Assembly: GCF_002999335.1 (NCBI RefSeq)
Contig: NW_020312425.1
Span: 186,001 to 250,000 of the forward strand
DNA from: Cyclospora cayetanensis
Lineage: Eukaryota > Apicomplexa > Conoidasida > Eucoccidiorida > Eimeriidae
Length of the DNA: 64,000 nucleotides
Direction: 5' to 3'
Shown here: piece after piece, positions 32,963 to 44,065 of the stretch
Layout: the number at the start of each line of letters is the position of its first letter
How positions within the stretch are numbered: the stretch's first letter is position 1
The notes under the pieces: model-generated
Databases searched by the model: none
Seen by the model: only the letters and a program-made list of their open reading frames with translations
Told to the model about the DNA's origin: nothing
Translations under genes and position numbers: made by a program

Positions 32963-34162
32963 CTACCTAAGATGCCCCTCACCATCGAGGCCATCTCCTA
33001 CAGTCCCCTTAAAGTCAAGGTGCTTATCTAACAGGCCTAATAGTCTGTCCACATTGTCTCGAGTTGCATTGTATCCCATCAGGCCTATCCTCCACACCTT
33101 GCCTGCTAGGCTCCCGATCCCAACGCCGATCTCGACTCCCTCCTGTAAGAGCGTTCGACAGAGGGCTGCTGCATCTTGCTGAGGAGGCACCACCACAGTT
33201 GTTAAAGCGGGGCTTCTATGAGTTTCTTGGGTGACATGCAGCTGCAGGCCCCGTTTGCGTAAGCCTTGAGCAAAGTACTGAGCCACAGCCCTGTGCCGCA
33301 GCCACACAGCCTCGAGTCCCTCCTCAGCAACGAGGCGCATAGCCTCCCTCATCCCGTAAAAGATATTCATGGGAGGAGTGTGATGGTATACGCGAGCGTT
33401 TCCAGCCCAATATTTCATGAGAAGAGATAAGTCCAAGTACCAGTTAGCCACCGGGGATTTCCTTGCATTCATCACGGCGAGGGCGCGGGGGCTAACTGTC
33501 AGGGGGGAAGCACCTGGGCAGCAGCTGAGACCTTTCTGGCTGCAACTGTAGCATATATCTATTTCCCACTCATCGACTAAGAGAGGGGAGGTGCAAAAGC
33601 CCGTGACAGCGTCAACTAGGAGCAGGGCTCCAAACTCATGGCAAAGGGCCCCAACACCCTCGAGGGGCTGCAAGGCTCCCGTAGAGGTCTCGACCATCAC
33701 CATGCACACCAATGAGGGTCGATGCTCATCTAGAAGGGCCCTAATATCCTGCAGTGAGAAGACTGAGCCCCAAGCAATGTCACTGCGGCGTACGTCTGCT
33801 CCGTACCGGCTGGCCATCTCCGCCAGCCTACAGCCGAAGTATCCGTTCACACACACCAGCACGACATCTCCTGGCTCAATGCTGTTGGCCAAAGCGGCCT
33901 CCATAGCGGCCGATCCCGTGCCGCTAATGGCCAAAGTTGTTTCGTTGCGAGTCTGGAAGCAATATCGCAGCAGCGCCTGCACATCTCTCATCACCTGCAG
34001 GAACTTAGGGTCCATGTACCCCAGCGGGGGCTGAGATAGCGCATTCAGCACACATGGCGAAAAGTTAGACGGCCCAGGGCCTAGCAACAAGCGCGTTGGC
34101 AGCTCCAGGGTTTCAACCACTGGTGGAGCCCCAGAAGGGCTACACGAAGCGCAGCCAGTCAT
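32963..34162 (-). CDS. AGXT: Alanine-glyoxylate (serine-pyruvate) aminotransferase, class V PLP enzyme
   Basis: A 399-residue intronless protein, close to the usual 390-residue length. The enzyme transfers the amino group of alanine or serine to glyoxylate, giving glycine. Family landmarks are all present: LLLGPGPSNFSPCVLNALSQ at the start, YCFQTRNETTLAISGTGSAA (cofactor phosphate pocket), VETSTGALQPL, LLLVDAVTGF with the PLP-ring aspartate, YSCSQKGLSCCPG with the Schiff-base lysine, RVYHHTPPMN, and near the end GKVWRIGLMGYNATRDNVDR with the carboxylate-binding Arg. I chose ATG 34162; the frame runs 13 codons further up with no ATG. The upstream stretch and the first residues (MTGCASCSPSG) are not a clear targeting signal, and the C-terminus lacks a peroxisomal SKL-type signal, so it is probably cytosolic. 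It is divergent from the glycosyltransferase gene. Lack of introns beside intron-rich genes is notable. Confidence 0.95.
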   Translation of the reverse strand: MTGCASCSPSGAPPVVETLELPTRLLLGPGPSNFSPCVLNALSQPPLGYMDPKFLQVMRDVQALLRYCFQTRNETTLAISGTGSAAMEAALANSIEPGDVVLVCVNGYFGCRLAEMASRYGADVRRSDIAWGSVFSLQDIRALLDEHRPSLVCMVMVETSTGALQPLEGVGALCHEFGALLLVDAVTGFCTSPLLVDEWEIDICYSCSQKGLSCCPGASPLTVSPRALAVMNARKSPVANWYLDLSLLMKYWAGNARVYHHTPPMNIFYGMREAMRLVAEEGLEAVWLRHRAVAQYFAQGLRKRGLQLHVTQETHRSPALTTVVVPPQQDAAALCRTLLQEGVEIGVGIGSLAGKVWRIGLMGYNATRDNVDRLLGLLDKHLDFKGTVGDGLDGEGHLR

Positions 34163-34874
34163 TGTCAACACACATGAAACAGAGAGCAAGATGGCATGCA
34201 ATGAGTCGCACCAGTGCCCTGCAGAGGCCCTTATGCGTGGAGGAGCAATACTTGGCAGGCCCGGCGATGGAAGGCAACGGAAGGCGACCCAGCGAGCACC
34301 TGTAGCGCCCGTTGCGCCGAGGAAAAAGAGCTGCTATTAGCGGTAGATCAGGGGGCTAGAAAAAGAACAAATGAAAGAGAATCTATGAGATGTCTCACAG
34401 GATGGAGGAATAATATCTGCCAGCAACATCAACCGTTGGTAGCATGTTCGCGGCATTCGCCCGGTAGCGAGACCGCGGAGGCAGGCCCAACTGTCTCATT
34501 TGATCCCGGATGAAGACACATGTATGAACTTATTTCAAACATGCCTGATCTAACGTCTGTTTCTTTCTCACCGAATTAGAAATTTAAAGACACGTGCGGC
34601 CCCCAACCAACCCACCCTCTGGCTCTCGCCGCAACTGGCTGCAAGGAGGAAATTCTGCTCTCTCCACTTCATGAGCCAAAATATCTTCCCAGCTGTGCTA
34701 TGTCCGTTTCAAATGCGTATACTGCATTTTCTGTTTCAACACTCCCCCTTTGCCGTGAAGGGACCTCAGCCGGGCGATGCCGTGCGCCTGATTCAAAACG
34801 CAGTCCAGCAGCCACGGGATATGCACGCCTGTGGCAGAAATTGCACCACAAGCAGCATTACCAGCTGTAGCTAG
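34163..34874. other. Divergent promoter region between AGXT and glycosyltransferase
   Basis: About 0.7 kb separates the two start codons on opposite strands. It must contain both promoters unless upstream exons exist. No motif is recognisable by eye. Confidence 0.5.
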
Positions 34875-37800
34875 ATGGCTGATGGGGCTACTGGGTCCCA
34901 TGCCGTATGCGGTGTTGTTGTGGCTCTAGGCACCTGGGGTGACTTTCTGCCGCTCTTTGCCGTAGCAGCCCACACGGCCCTCCTCATCTCTAAGAAACGA
35001 GCTCTGGGGGCCTTCCAGGCTCTCGGGCATTCCAAAGGGCCCCCTACGTGCGAGCTGAAGCAGCATGTTGGGGCGGAGGGCACACACGATGCACGGAAAC
35101 CACCCCCCGTCCTAATAGTGGCCACACACGAATGCTGGGTGCGGCAGCTCTGCAGCGAGGCTGCATTACGGGGCCTCGCTGTTGCTTCCCCTTGGGATGC
35201 ATCTACACCAGAAGCGGCAACGACAGCAACAGGGTCTGCGGAAGCCGCTTCTCCAGCAGGCGGCAGTGGGGGAGCCGTATTGCGTTGCAGCAAGGGTGAC
35301 GTGTCTTTGACGTCAGTGGGTGGGGGCCTCCCTTTGTGGCTGCTGCCGCTGCCCTCCTCTCCCGTGCGGCAAGAGGTGACTCAATCGTACGATCCGTGCG
35401 AGGCGGCCTTGCTGGTGCCGCTGTTGCAGGGTCGAGCGGAGCTGCTGCTGCTTGCGCTGCAGCAGCAGCCGCTGAAACAGTGGAGGCTGCAGCCAGCAGT
35501 GGTGGCGCTAGGGCTTTTTGCTACGGTGTATGCCCATGCAGCAACAGCCGCGCAGCTGCCGTATGTGCTCCTGCATCCCTCTCCGTACGCCAGGAGGGCC
35601 CCTGCAGAGTTCTTTGACCGGCTGTTCACGCAGCATCCAGAGCTCCCCTACTTGTTGCAGGCAGCAGAGCAGAGACAGGGAGATGCGTCTCAGAGAAAGG
35701 GCGAGGAAGGCGATCTGGAAGAATGGGCGTTACGGCATACTTCTCGGTTGATATCCAAGGCCGATATTCAGTGAGTGGAAGGAAGGAGAACTCATGTTTG
35801 CGAGGCAACACTGCGTGTGGGACGGGTGCTGCTGTGCCGGCGAGATGCTCTCGTGGGAGCTGCGTGTGTCTGTTTGAGCTGCTCTAAAGAGCGAAAAGCG
35901 GGTGAGAGAGCCTCCAGCTGCTGCTTCTGTGGTGCAGAGAGTGGACTTGGCGATTGTGCCTTTGCGACAGTGGCGCCTTTAGGGAGAAATGCTTGGGCTT
36001 GCCTCCCTCGCCCTTCGAGCGTGCTTCAACAGGAAACTCCACCGCATCAGATACGGGAGAAGAAGAGGCCCTTACACTACCCAGAGCCGCGCCGATCATC
36101 TGCCTTTATTCGCCAAAGCTCTTCTCCGAGGCGGCTTCGGCTTTGCCTCCTTTTGCCGCTGCAGTAGGATCCGCCTCAGTGCCTTGGAGGGAGCTTTCAA
36201 AGCTGCAGGAAGCGTGGTATGCGCAGCATGAGCGCGAGATGCAAAGGCAGGCCCCTCCTCTACACCGCGTTCGTCTGTTTGGAAAAGGCGGCTCTCCGGT
36301 AAGCCCAACGGAGCTGCTGCTGACTTTGAAGGAGCTGCAGGAGCTGCTGCAGCTATTTACGGCTGCGCACAAGCCTCAGCAGCAGCAGAAGGCTTCTTTT
36401 GTCGGCAGCGCAAAGAGCAGCAAAAACGGATCTATGCCCCCTCCCCCCTTCAGATCAAGCGAGCCGCTGTGGCAGCAGCCTCAGGCACCGACAAGAGCAA
36501 GAGCAAGAGCAACAACAACTGCATATTACCAAATACCAGCTAGCACCACATTAGGCGCAGCAGTTGTGGCTAAGCGACCCCGTTTCCTGGAGAGCACTTG
36601 TCACACTGCCCCGGCTGAGACGGATGACGGCGAGCGGTGGCAACAGCAACAACAACAACAAAGACCAGAGGAGGGCGCAGCCTCAGTCGCCTCTCACAAA
36701 GATGCTATTTTAGAGCTTTTGCCTCGTGTATCCTTCTGCAGAGGCAGCGAATCGAGCAGCAGCAGCAGCAGCAGCCAGCAGAGGGAGGAAGAAGGTCACT
36801 CTAGTGCCCCCCAAGACTGCGTAGAAGCGGGGGGTTACTGTGTGATTTCTTTTGGAAGCATGCTGTGCCGTTTCCTGGGGGTGTTGCCTTGTTTGAGATG
36901 CTTGATAGCGCTTTTCGCCGCCACTGTGCGGCTCCTGAACCACAAGTGAGGGCGTCAAGTCCACGCCAGTCTTTAAGCCTTGTAGTGGTGTGTGCTGTAC
37001 AGAATCTGAGAGAGCGAGAGAGAGAGATAGGCATCGAACAGCATTGCCCATACACTGCCCCCCTTCTTGCAGCGTCTTTCGCTGGCGAGCACGTAGCAAA
37101 TCGCGCATTGTTTCTTTTCTGCTTGCGTCTCTTTTTCCTAGAATCGTGGTTGTTGCGTCGTCCGCCGCCTTCTGCCCCTGCAACGCTACGCCAGGCCGTC
37201 CCCCTGAAAGCGAAATCCAAAAAGGCCTTAAGGCCCTTGCTGCTGCAGCAATAGCTGCGCAGGTGATGGTGATCTTGACGCCTATCTCCTTAGCTGACTT
37301 GCTGCCCCCGCCGCAGTGTAGCCAAGGAACGGCGGCAGCAAAGGAGGGATCAGTGCGCGGGGTGTTGCAATCATCTCCTAGAGCATCTTTTGCCTCCCCC
37401 GTTTGCATCGTATCCCACGGCAGCGCCGGCTCAGGTGAGGCTTCCCTTCTTCGAATCCTTGTTGCTGTGGGATCTGCTAGTTTCTATCTGGCCGCTTTTC
37501 CTGATGCCTCTCTTGTTTCCTCCTCGTCCTTGATTCTTAGCTGTTGGCTCTTGTGCTTGAGAGACACGAATAGCTGCCACTGTAATGCATTGCTGCTGAG
37601 GAGATGCAGCGGCTGCCCGTGGCGAATTTGTGCAGCGAAAGAGGAGGTCTTGATTCTCTTGCTCTGAAATGTATTCGCAGCGGCAACCTTTTGCCATGTC
37701 AGTGGGATTCCCCATTTACTGCTGCCGTTGCTGTTCGATCAGCAGCAGGTAGCGAAGTGCATGCAGCGCGCAGGGTTGGGTGCAGTGGCGTCGGAGGACC

Positions 37801-38246
37801 TGTTGGATGCCCTTACTGCCATTCGCAGCCAAGAGGCAACAGCACAGCAGCGAGAGATGCAAAGGTGTCAACAAGAGCAGGAGCAGGAACACGAACTGCG
37901 CAAGCAACAAGAGCAGCAAAAACAGCCACATACTAGCGATGGCGTGCGAGACTTCTCCTTCGTCACCTCAGCTCCAGAGGAGCCGATGACAGACTTTCTT
38001 GCGCAGCACCAGCAGCAGCTACCATACGAGCAGCAGCAGGCTTCCAAGGACTCGTGCATTAGCCCCGGTGCACCCGTGTTGCTGCGTGCAGCTCTTTTGC
38101 TCTCAGATGAGATACGGGCAGCACAAGCAGCAGCAGCAGCACCCCTACAGGAGGCAACTGGAAGATCCCCCGATCCTGTAGACGGTGGCATTGCGGCAGC
38201 GCGTTGCCTCGTAGCCATTCTGCAGAAGAAGCTGCAGCAACACTAA
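34875..38246 (+). CDS. GT-B fold UDP-glycosyltransferase (GT1/GT28 sterol-glucosyltransferase-like)
   Basis: Four exons fit with matching phase: 34875-35770, 35971-36945, 37142-37434 and 37681-38246, giving 909 residues. The N-terminal Rossmann domain starts with VCGVVVALGTWGDFLPLFAV, the GTxGDxxP signature. Exon 2 ends with YCVISFGSM, the start of the nucleotide-binding domain (family GFGS), after long Gln/Ser/Ala inserts. Exon 3 begins IVVVASSAAF and ends in VCIVSHGSAGS, the diphosphate-binding HGGAGT loop with Ser replacing one Gly. Exon 4 continues IPHLLLPLLFDQQQVAKCMQ, the P...DQ...A motif that binds sugar and uracil. It likely transfers glucose from UDP-glucose to a lipid or sterol. No membrane segment is clear. 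The HGSAGS variant and the poly-Gln/Ala C-terminus are unusual for the family. Splice sites are GTGAGT/CAG, GTGAGG/TAG and GTGAGG/CAG. Confidence 0.85.
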
Positions 38247-39239
38247 CGCATGTAGCTGCATATTCGTGGCAGCACTTCTCCCCAGCTAACAGCGGCGGTG
38301 TATAGGAGGATGCCTTTGAATGCTCAGTGCTGCTTCTCTCCACAACCTTAAGGCCAGTGATGAGTCCATCACTTGCTGTATTGTGCTGTAACGCAGTCCT
38401 ACCCAGCGGCATCACGTAGAGGGAAAATGGATAACACATGTGTTACCCATTTTCCTTTCGTATGGCCGCATGACGGGGCCAGAGAATTTCCCAGACGGAC
38501 TGAGGCGTTCTTAGTATTAGATATTCGACTTGTTACAGCTACCTCTTTATTCGTTCATCTTTTTGGCCACTACTTGGCTAGCCATACTCTATGAACGGTT
38601 GCACCTAATGCCTACAATTTTCCGCGTCTGAGTTCTCAGCGGGTAAAAGCCCCCCCCTTAAAAATCACAACAGCATATCTCCCTCCACCCCCTTTCGTAC
38701 GGGCCTAATCTGTAGTTAAGCCGCGCATAATCGCGTTGATCGTTCATGAGGCTCAGTGCCGGGCAGTCTGTTTAAAGAATCACGCAGCTGCAGGCTGCGC
38801 GCCATCTTCACGGTGGCTGCTGTTGCTGCATGCGAGAAACCCGAGACTCCAAAATAAGGCCCCGTGGCACTCTCGCAGTAATACGAACAGTCATACTGAA
38901 GGATAAGGCACACACCTAGCCACCACATACAACGCCAAGCAGCTGCAGGAGCAGCAGCTGATCGTTGCCGCGGTTGCAGCAGCAGCTGTCAGTTGCTGGC
39001 GCCCCCAGAGTGCAATCAACAAAATAAGTACCGCACAAGCCTCAACCCAGCTGCAAATCGACCTCCCCTGATAAAAGAGCACTCTGGATAAATGAATACA
39101 CGCAAAAGGGTTGAGCATTCGGACGGCGACGAAGACACACCATCGTCTCCTAGCCGTCGTTGTTGGCGCTTGTGGTGCTACTGCTGGTCAAGGCCCCAGC
39201 TGTGTCTGTTCAATCTGCTCACTGCTTCAAGCAAATTCC
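38247..39239. other. Gene-free interval downstream of glycosyltransferase
   Basis: Holds the 3' end of the glycosyltransferase transcript and no supported gene. A hydrophobic minus-strand frame at 38891-39118 (CAVLILLIALWG) lacks splice or homology support. Confidence 0.4.
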
Positions 39240-40430
39240 ACAGCACGGCCATGCTGATTTGGTTCACAATCCCGTTCCTTGATCCTCCCCCTCTTCTCTT
39301 TCCAGCCACCTCTCCAACCCTCCTCTCAGCGACAAACTCTTCACTCCCTCGCCACAGAGCCTTGGACCGCCTCTTCAAAGGAACTGCCTTCAGCCTCTCT
39401 GTTCCGGCCCCAAAAGCCTCGACCTCCAAACCTCTTCGCTCCTCTACTGGCTCATATCGCCCTTAGAATTCCTCCATCTCGACGCCGCGCGCACTCATCC
39501 TATGTCCACGATCCAACATTTTCATGTTCGCTTTCAAACTATCGCCTCGTTCAGCCTCCTGCGGCTCCCATCGCCTTCATTCTCCTCCCAACACTTGCTG
39601 GGCCCACCGCCCCCTCTCCCCGCCCCCCTACTCACAACCATTCATTCCACACATTTCCACCGCTACTGCCTCCCCTCACTCCCCTTGCGGATGTCGCCCG
39701 AACGGTGCGAAAGCTCCTCCACACCCATGAGGCGGCATCTGCCCCAAAGGCAGCAGCCTTGTGCACGTCAACGTACGAAACATTCCCGCTCGAAAGCCGC
39801 AAAATCCGCGTCTATTGCCTGCGGCGACTCCAAAATCATCTCCCCCGACACCCCTCCTCCCCTCTCATCCCCTTGTAATCCAGAATGCCGCCTCATATCC
39901 AACAAAAACACCACCACCACCTCCTCCCCCCCCTTCCCACACATACAAACCCACTGCGCTACCTGGCCACTGGGCCTTCTTCCCCAGCTCGCGGCTTTGG
40001 CTCGGCCGAAAAAGACGCAACCAACAGGCCTCTTCCTCCTTCCTTCTAAACCAACCCCCCCCCCCCGCGTCAAAGGGACAGAAGGCGAAGGAAAAACAAC
40101 CTCCCCTCCCACCTCCACACAAACGCAAACGCCCAGAGCGCAGCTGCAGCAAATGGAGGACCTGCAACTGTGCCTCAGTCTGAGAGTCCAACACAAGAAA
40201 CATGTCATGCGTACCTCCCTCCGCTGCCTATCTTTCGATTCCTTGCGTCCTTGTCCCCCTCTCCCCCCAACTTCAATCCTTCTGCTCTTCTTTCTTGTCT
40301 CCCTTCCTCCGTCTGTCTTCTCCGTGTCTCCCTGACCGCCTCCCTCCATGGTCTTATGCTTCTCGTCCTCGCCCCCCTACACGGCATCCTCACGTTCTCA
40401 CAATAGCCTGCCCCCGCCTGATCGTTTGGC
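39240..40430 (+). other. Strand-asymmetric C/T-rich block
   Basis: For about 1.2 kb the plus strand is very rich in C and T (CCTCC, CTTCC, CCCCCC runs), with a C12-13 run near 40055. All six frames stay open for long stretches because stop codons are depleted, so the several 80-280-codon frames here are not evidence of genes. No exon with recognisable sequence was found. The tract could be an intergenic polypyrimidine region or a coding remnant on the minus strand (Gly/Arg-rich). Confidence 0.6.
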
Positions 40431-40505
40431 CATAGGGCTGCATCGAAACGCCTCCCAGCTCTGCTGCCGCTACCACTGCTACACTGCATGCTTCAAATGG
40501 CACTG

Positions 40506-41230
40506 CTAGAAGTCTTTCTCACCCCGCTCCCTCTTGCCCATCTGGCAGAGGCAACTACTCTTGGCGGAGGTCGCAGCCTTGGGCGAGTAACAACAGTCTG
40601 TTACGGGCCCCAGCTGACGCAGGTACGCTGCAAGAAATAAACCGCTACCCACGGCAGGAAAAATTCCCCAGCTGTCCTCTGACACCTGCTGCACATCGAA
40701 TGCCTTGGCGTCGACACAGACAGCCGACTGCATGCAGCTCACGCGGAGCCGGCGAGCGCGCCATGAACAAGAATTCCACCTACAATAGAACTGCTGCTGA
40801 TGGGGCTTAAGGCCCTCTGTCCACGCAGGTCCTTCTCTTTTTTCGCGAAACTTTCCACAGCTGGGGGCCCCTTAACAAAGGGAATGCGATAATCGCATGC
40901 GTACGGGCTTTCAAAAGGGCCCACTGTGCCTTCTACCCCGCCGCGGAGGCAGGCGGCCTCGTGTGTGTCCTCTCAAGTGGCTGCTGAGGAGGTTTTTTCC
41001 CCCTGCAGAGCGTCAAATTGCTGCTGCCAAATGCATCGGTGGCCGCAAGTCTTCGCATCCCTCAGCACGTGGTGGCTGGGAGAAGATTCACACAGCCACT
41101 CCTCCCTGAATCTCTCTCTGGGGTACAGCAACAGCATCAGCACTTGTTGCTGCTGCTGCACCCCTAGCTGCTCGTCCACTAATATAAGCAGCTCGCAGCA
41201 GCACACCTGTGGCCTTATGGCAGCCGCAGT
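40506..41230 (-). CDS. Probable exons of an unidentified minus-strand gene
   Basis: Three frames look coding. The block at 41230-40980, after an acceptor (GGCCACAG), reads ELLILVDEQLGVQQQQQVL and YPRERFREEWLCESSPSHHV. The block at 40920-40742, after another CAG, reads GPFESPYACDYRIPFVKGPP then SPISSSSIVGGILVHGALAG and ends at GTGAGC. The block at 40730-40506 reads SAVCVDAKAFDVQQVSEDSW and GIFPAVGSGLFLAAYLRQLG, ending in a basic tail and stop. Phases between them do not join cleanly, so exon borders are uncertain. It may be the 3' part of the Q-rich gene at 41315-42331. No family is recognised. Confidence 0.45.
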
Positions 41231-41314
41231 GGTGTGGGATGCTGCTGGGGACCGCCAAAGGGCCCCCCAAGAGAAGCAGGATGAGTCGGGCAAGGCCTGC
41301 CGTCCGTCTCTTTA

Positions 41315-42331
41315 TCAAGAAAGAAGCGATACAGGCAGGGGAATGGAGGAGGCGTCAGGCGACCGCATGAACACGGAGGCAGCAAATCGATTCGGCGCTC
41401 TCGAATGAGGCGAAGGAGACAGAGAAGAACCCGCCGGAGCTGAGCGGGCCGAAGGCAGGACGGGGTGGTTTGACAAAACTACCCCCAAGGAGGCCGTGTT
41501 ACTCCTCTCAGACCTTGTGGGTGATTTGGGGATACAGCGCAATAAGAGAGTCGGCTGTGGACTCCATGAAGAACTGCGGGGTTGTGCCAAGTTCACCTGC
41601 TGTGGCTGCTCTTGCTGTGGCTGCTCTTGCTGCTGTTTGCGCTGTCGCTGCTGCTTGTTTCGCGCCCGCTGCGCTGATAGCTTCTGCCCCTGAGGCGGAG
41701 GCTTCTGCTGCCGCTGCTGCTCCAAGGCCTCACGGCGACTGTGCAGTTGCTGCACACGATGTTGCAAAAGAGCGTGACTGAGCTGCCGCTGAAGCCGCTG
41801 CTGCGTTTGCTGCCGCCGTTGCTGCGCATGCTGCGCATGCTGCACCTGCAGCACCTGCGGCGAGGACTCATCCCGCAATTCTTCCTCCGAAGTCTGGGAG
41901 TTTCCAGATTGCGAGGAGGCACAGGTATCCACAGAGGCCACACTGTAGCTGCTGTCTGCTCCGTTATTCCAACAGCTAACAGGCCCCTCGGGGGGCCCAT
42001 CAGGGGCCCCCGACTTCTGCTGCAGCAACTCCAGCAGGCGCACGGTCGCCCGGCACTGCCGCAACCGTGCAGGGTCCAAATGACTTCTAGGAGAAGCAAC
42101 TCGAGACCCTCTGAGGGAAGCCGCTTCCCAGTGTGCGCTGTTAGGGGAAGGCCCAGTCGTGGAGCCTTGTCCACAGGGCCCAAGGGGAGGGTCAGTACGG
42201 ATAAGGGGAATATCAAGGGTGCGAGATCGCGCCTCTTGGATCGACTGCATAGGTGACAGTCCCTCATGAGGACCGCCAAGGGACCCCTCGTAAGGCCCCC
42301 TGGGCCTGAGGGGCCTCGATGTCTGGAGCAT
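41315..42331 (-). CDS. Gln-rich hypothetical protein
   Basis: A long minus-strand frame; the first ATG inside it is at about 42331 (MLQTSRPLRPRGPYEGSLGG), giving about 338 residues to the stop at 41315. It has a Gly/Pro-rich start, a short helical core (ARLRQCRATVRLLELLQQKS), an acidic Ser patch, then a Gln/Arg-rich predicted coiled coil (QRLQRQLSHALLQHRVQQLH) and a Ser/Pro tail. No domain is recognised. The frame continues upstream for 70 codons without ATG, so an upstream exon is possible. CAG-coded Gln runs are typical of coccidian genes. The stop at 41315 may not be used if an internal donor joins it to the exons at 41230-40506. Confidence 0.5.
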   Translation of the reverse strand: MLQTSRPLRPRGPYEGSLGGPHEGLSPMQSIQEARSRTLDIPLIRTDPPLGPCGQGSTTGPSPNSAHWEAASLRGSRVASPRSHLDPARLRQCRATVRLLELLQQKSGAPDGPPEGPVSCWNNGADSSYSVASVDTCASSQSGNSQTSEEELRDESSPQVLQVQHAQHAQQRRQQTQQRLQRQLSHALLQHRVQQLHSRREALEQQRQQKPPPQGQKLSAQRARNKQQRQRKQQQEQPQQEQPQQVNLAQPRSSSWSPQPTLLLRCIPKSPTRSERSNTASLGVVLSNHPVLPSARSAPAGSSLSPSPHSRAPNRFAASVFMRSPDASSIPLPVSLLS

Positions 42332-44065
42332 GCTGCTGTACGGCGATGGAGGGAATGCGAGAAGCGGAGCCGCAGAAGGGGGTGTGCGTGGCACTAGAAG
42401 CCAAAAAGGTCCCTTTCCGTGTGCAAAATACGAAAGGAAGCAGAACGCGAAGGCATCCCCCAGAATGAGGGGAACAGGGATTGAATATCTCAGTGAGGCC
42501 CAACTTGATGCGGCGCATGGAAGACGGGAAGCCCGCCTCAAGCTCTAACTAATAAGAACGCAATCTAACCAAAAAATAAACCATAGGGGGCCCCTCGGAG
42601 ACCCCCCGGTAAGAGAAAAGCCAAATAAAGCACAAACACACTTCCGCGAAGCGTGCGCTGCAGCTGCAGGCGGGCCACTACTATAGCTCAGGAGGGCTCC
42701 CTCTCACGATTCTCTGCAGCTGCTGGAAAATAAAGGCAGCAAACGCCCCACTCTCAAAGCCAGGAAGGAAAAGCAGAAAGAATGCTACATGCAGCACAGT
42801 TCGCAACAATCAGTTGCAGGGAGTCTGGCAACACCAGCCCCAGCATACGGTGAGAGACGAGGTGCAGAGGACACCACAGGAACACCAATGCAGCTAGTCA
42901 ACACACGTCTTTCTCTGCTTTGTGCCGAAATAGAGGGAAAACAGAAAAACGCAGGGCGGCAAGGAAGAAGGGACCAGGCAATGCCCTCGGCTTCGCTCTC
43001 TCATTCTCACGCTATCCTACAGAATCAGTAACGCGTGGCTCTACAGAGAGCCGACAGCAGCACCGCGCTAAAACGAAGCAATTAGAAGCGAACTGACTGG
43101 AAACAAAGATGCAGAGGGCACTAGATTTGCGAGGAGCAGCACGCCAGCAGAGGCAGCCCCCAAAGCGGGCCACTTCGTAGATGAGTGCAGCACCCGCACG
43201 TCAGCCGGTATGTAGGCGACCCTAGAGCTTCCTGAGATGTACATAGGGATCTGGGTATTTTTCAGGCAAGGTGTCCACGGAAACCATTTATATAAGCAGA
43301 AATTGTGGCATTCCGGCTAAAATACGGCCCCATATGGCAAGAACAAACCGGCACACAAGTGTACGCTGCCACGCAGCAGGCAGCATGGCTGCTACTGTCG
43401 CTGCACGGAGTATGTGTCCTGCAAGTTGCTTCATAAGCCGCGCTTTCCTACGACAAATGTTCTTTCTTGGCCTTCTCAGATATATGTAGATCCAGACATA
43501 CGGAAAAAGCTGGCTCAAATTTGATCAAGCAGTGCTCCCTACGCCCAGGCGAACTTCTGTCAAGGAGGGTCTGCGTTTCCGGCTCACTGCTTCTATGAGC
43601 TATTTGTGACATTGTAGAATTGGTACTAGACCTACGGTGGGGGTGAACTCTAAGCGGATATACAGATAGCATCCCTCGCACGACGGAAGGAACTCACGTG
43701 GAAAATCGCAAACCCTACCCCGATGTCTAGCACTCTCATAATTGTGCTAAGAAGCTTGCCGTATCCAGCTAACGGCGAGTCTGCTCTCTGCAGTCACATG
43801 GCCCGCGGAAAGATAGCGCCTCTTCGCGGCACAAAATCTGACAGTTTAGTGCAGTACACTGGATACTCAGAAAGTCCGGAGCAAGCTTTTGCAGCTGCTG
43901 GTGTAGCGGGGCCGACTCAAACTGGGGGCAACAAACGCGTCAATGGCTACAGGGCACTGCCGGAAATAGGAGGCTGCGCATTATTAGAGAAACTGATACA
44001 GTTTTAACCCACGATGCCCCTCACGGCAAACGCGTTGCTGCAGGGCGGCTTTCAAGTGCCTTTTA
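42332..44065. other. Gene-poor interval
   Basis: The plus-strand frame at 43723-44007 (94 codons) begins with ATG but has no recognisable features. GGGGCCCC-type short palindromes occur at 42585-42605. No further gene is supported. Confidence 0.4.

Noticed and set aside
36850..36946. Apparent frameshift in the glycosyltransferase after FGSM
   Set aside because: Another frame looked coding (FEMLDSAFRRHCAAPEPQ), but only the original frame joins in phase to exon 3 (IVVVASSAAF), so no frameshift is needed.
39279..40435. Several 80-280-codon frames on both strands
   Set aside because: The C/T-skewed composition depletes stop codons, so long open frames arise by chance; the products are Pro/Ser or Gly/Arg low complexity.
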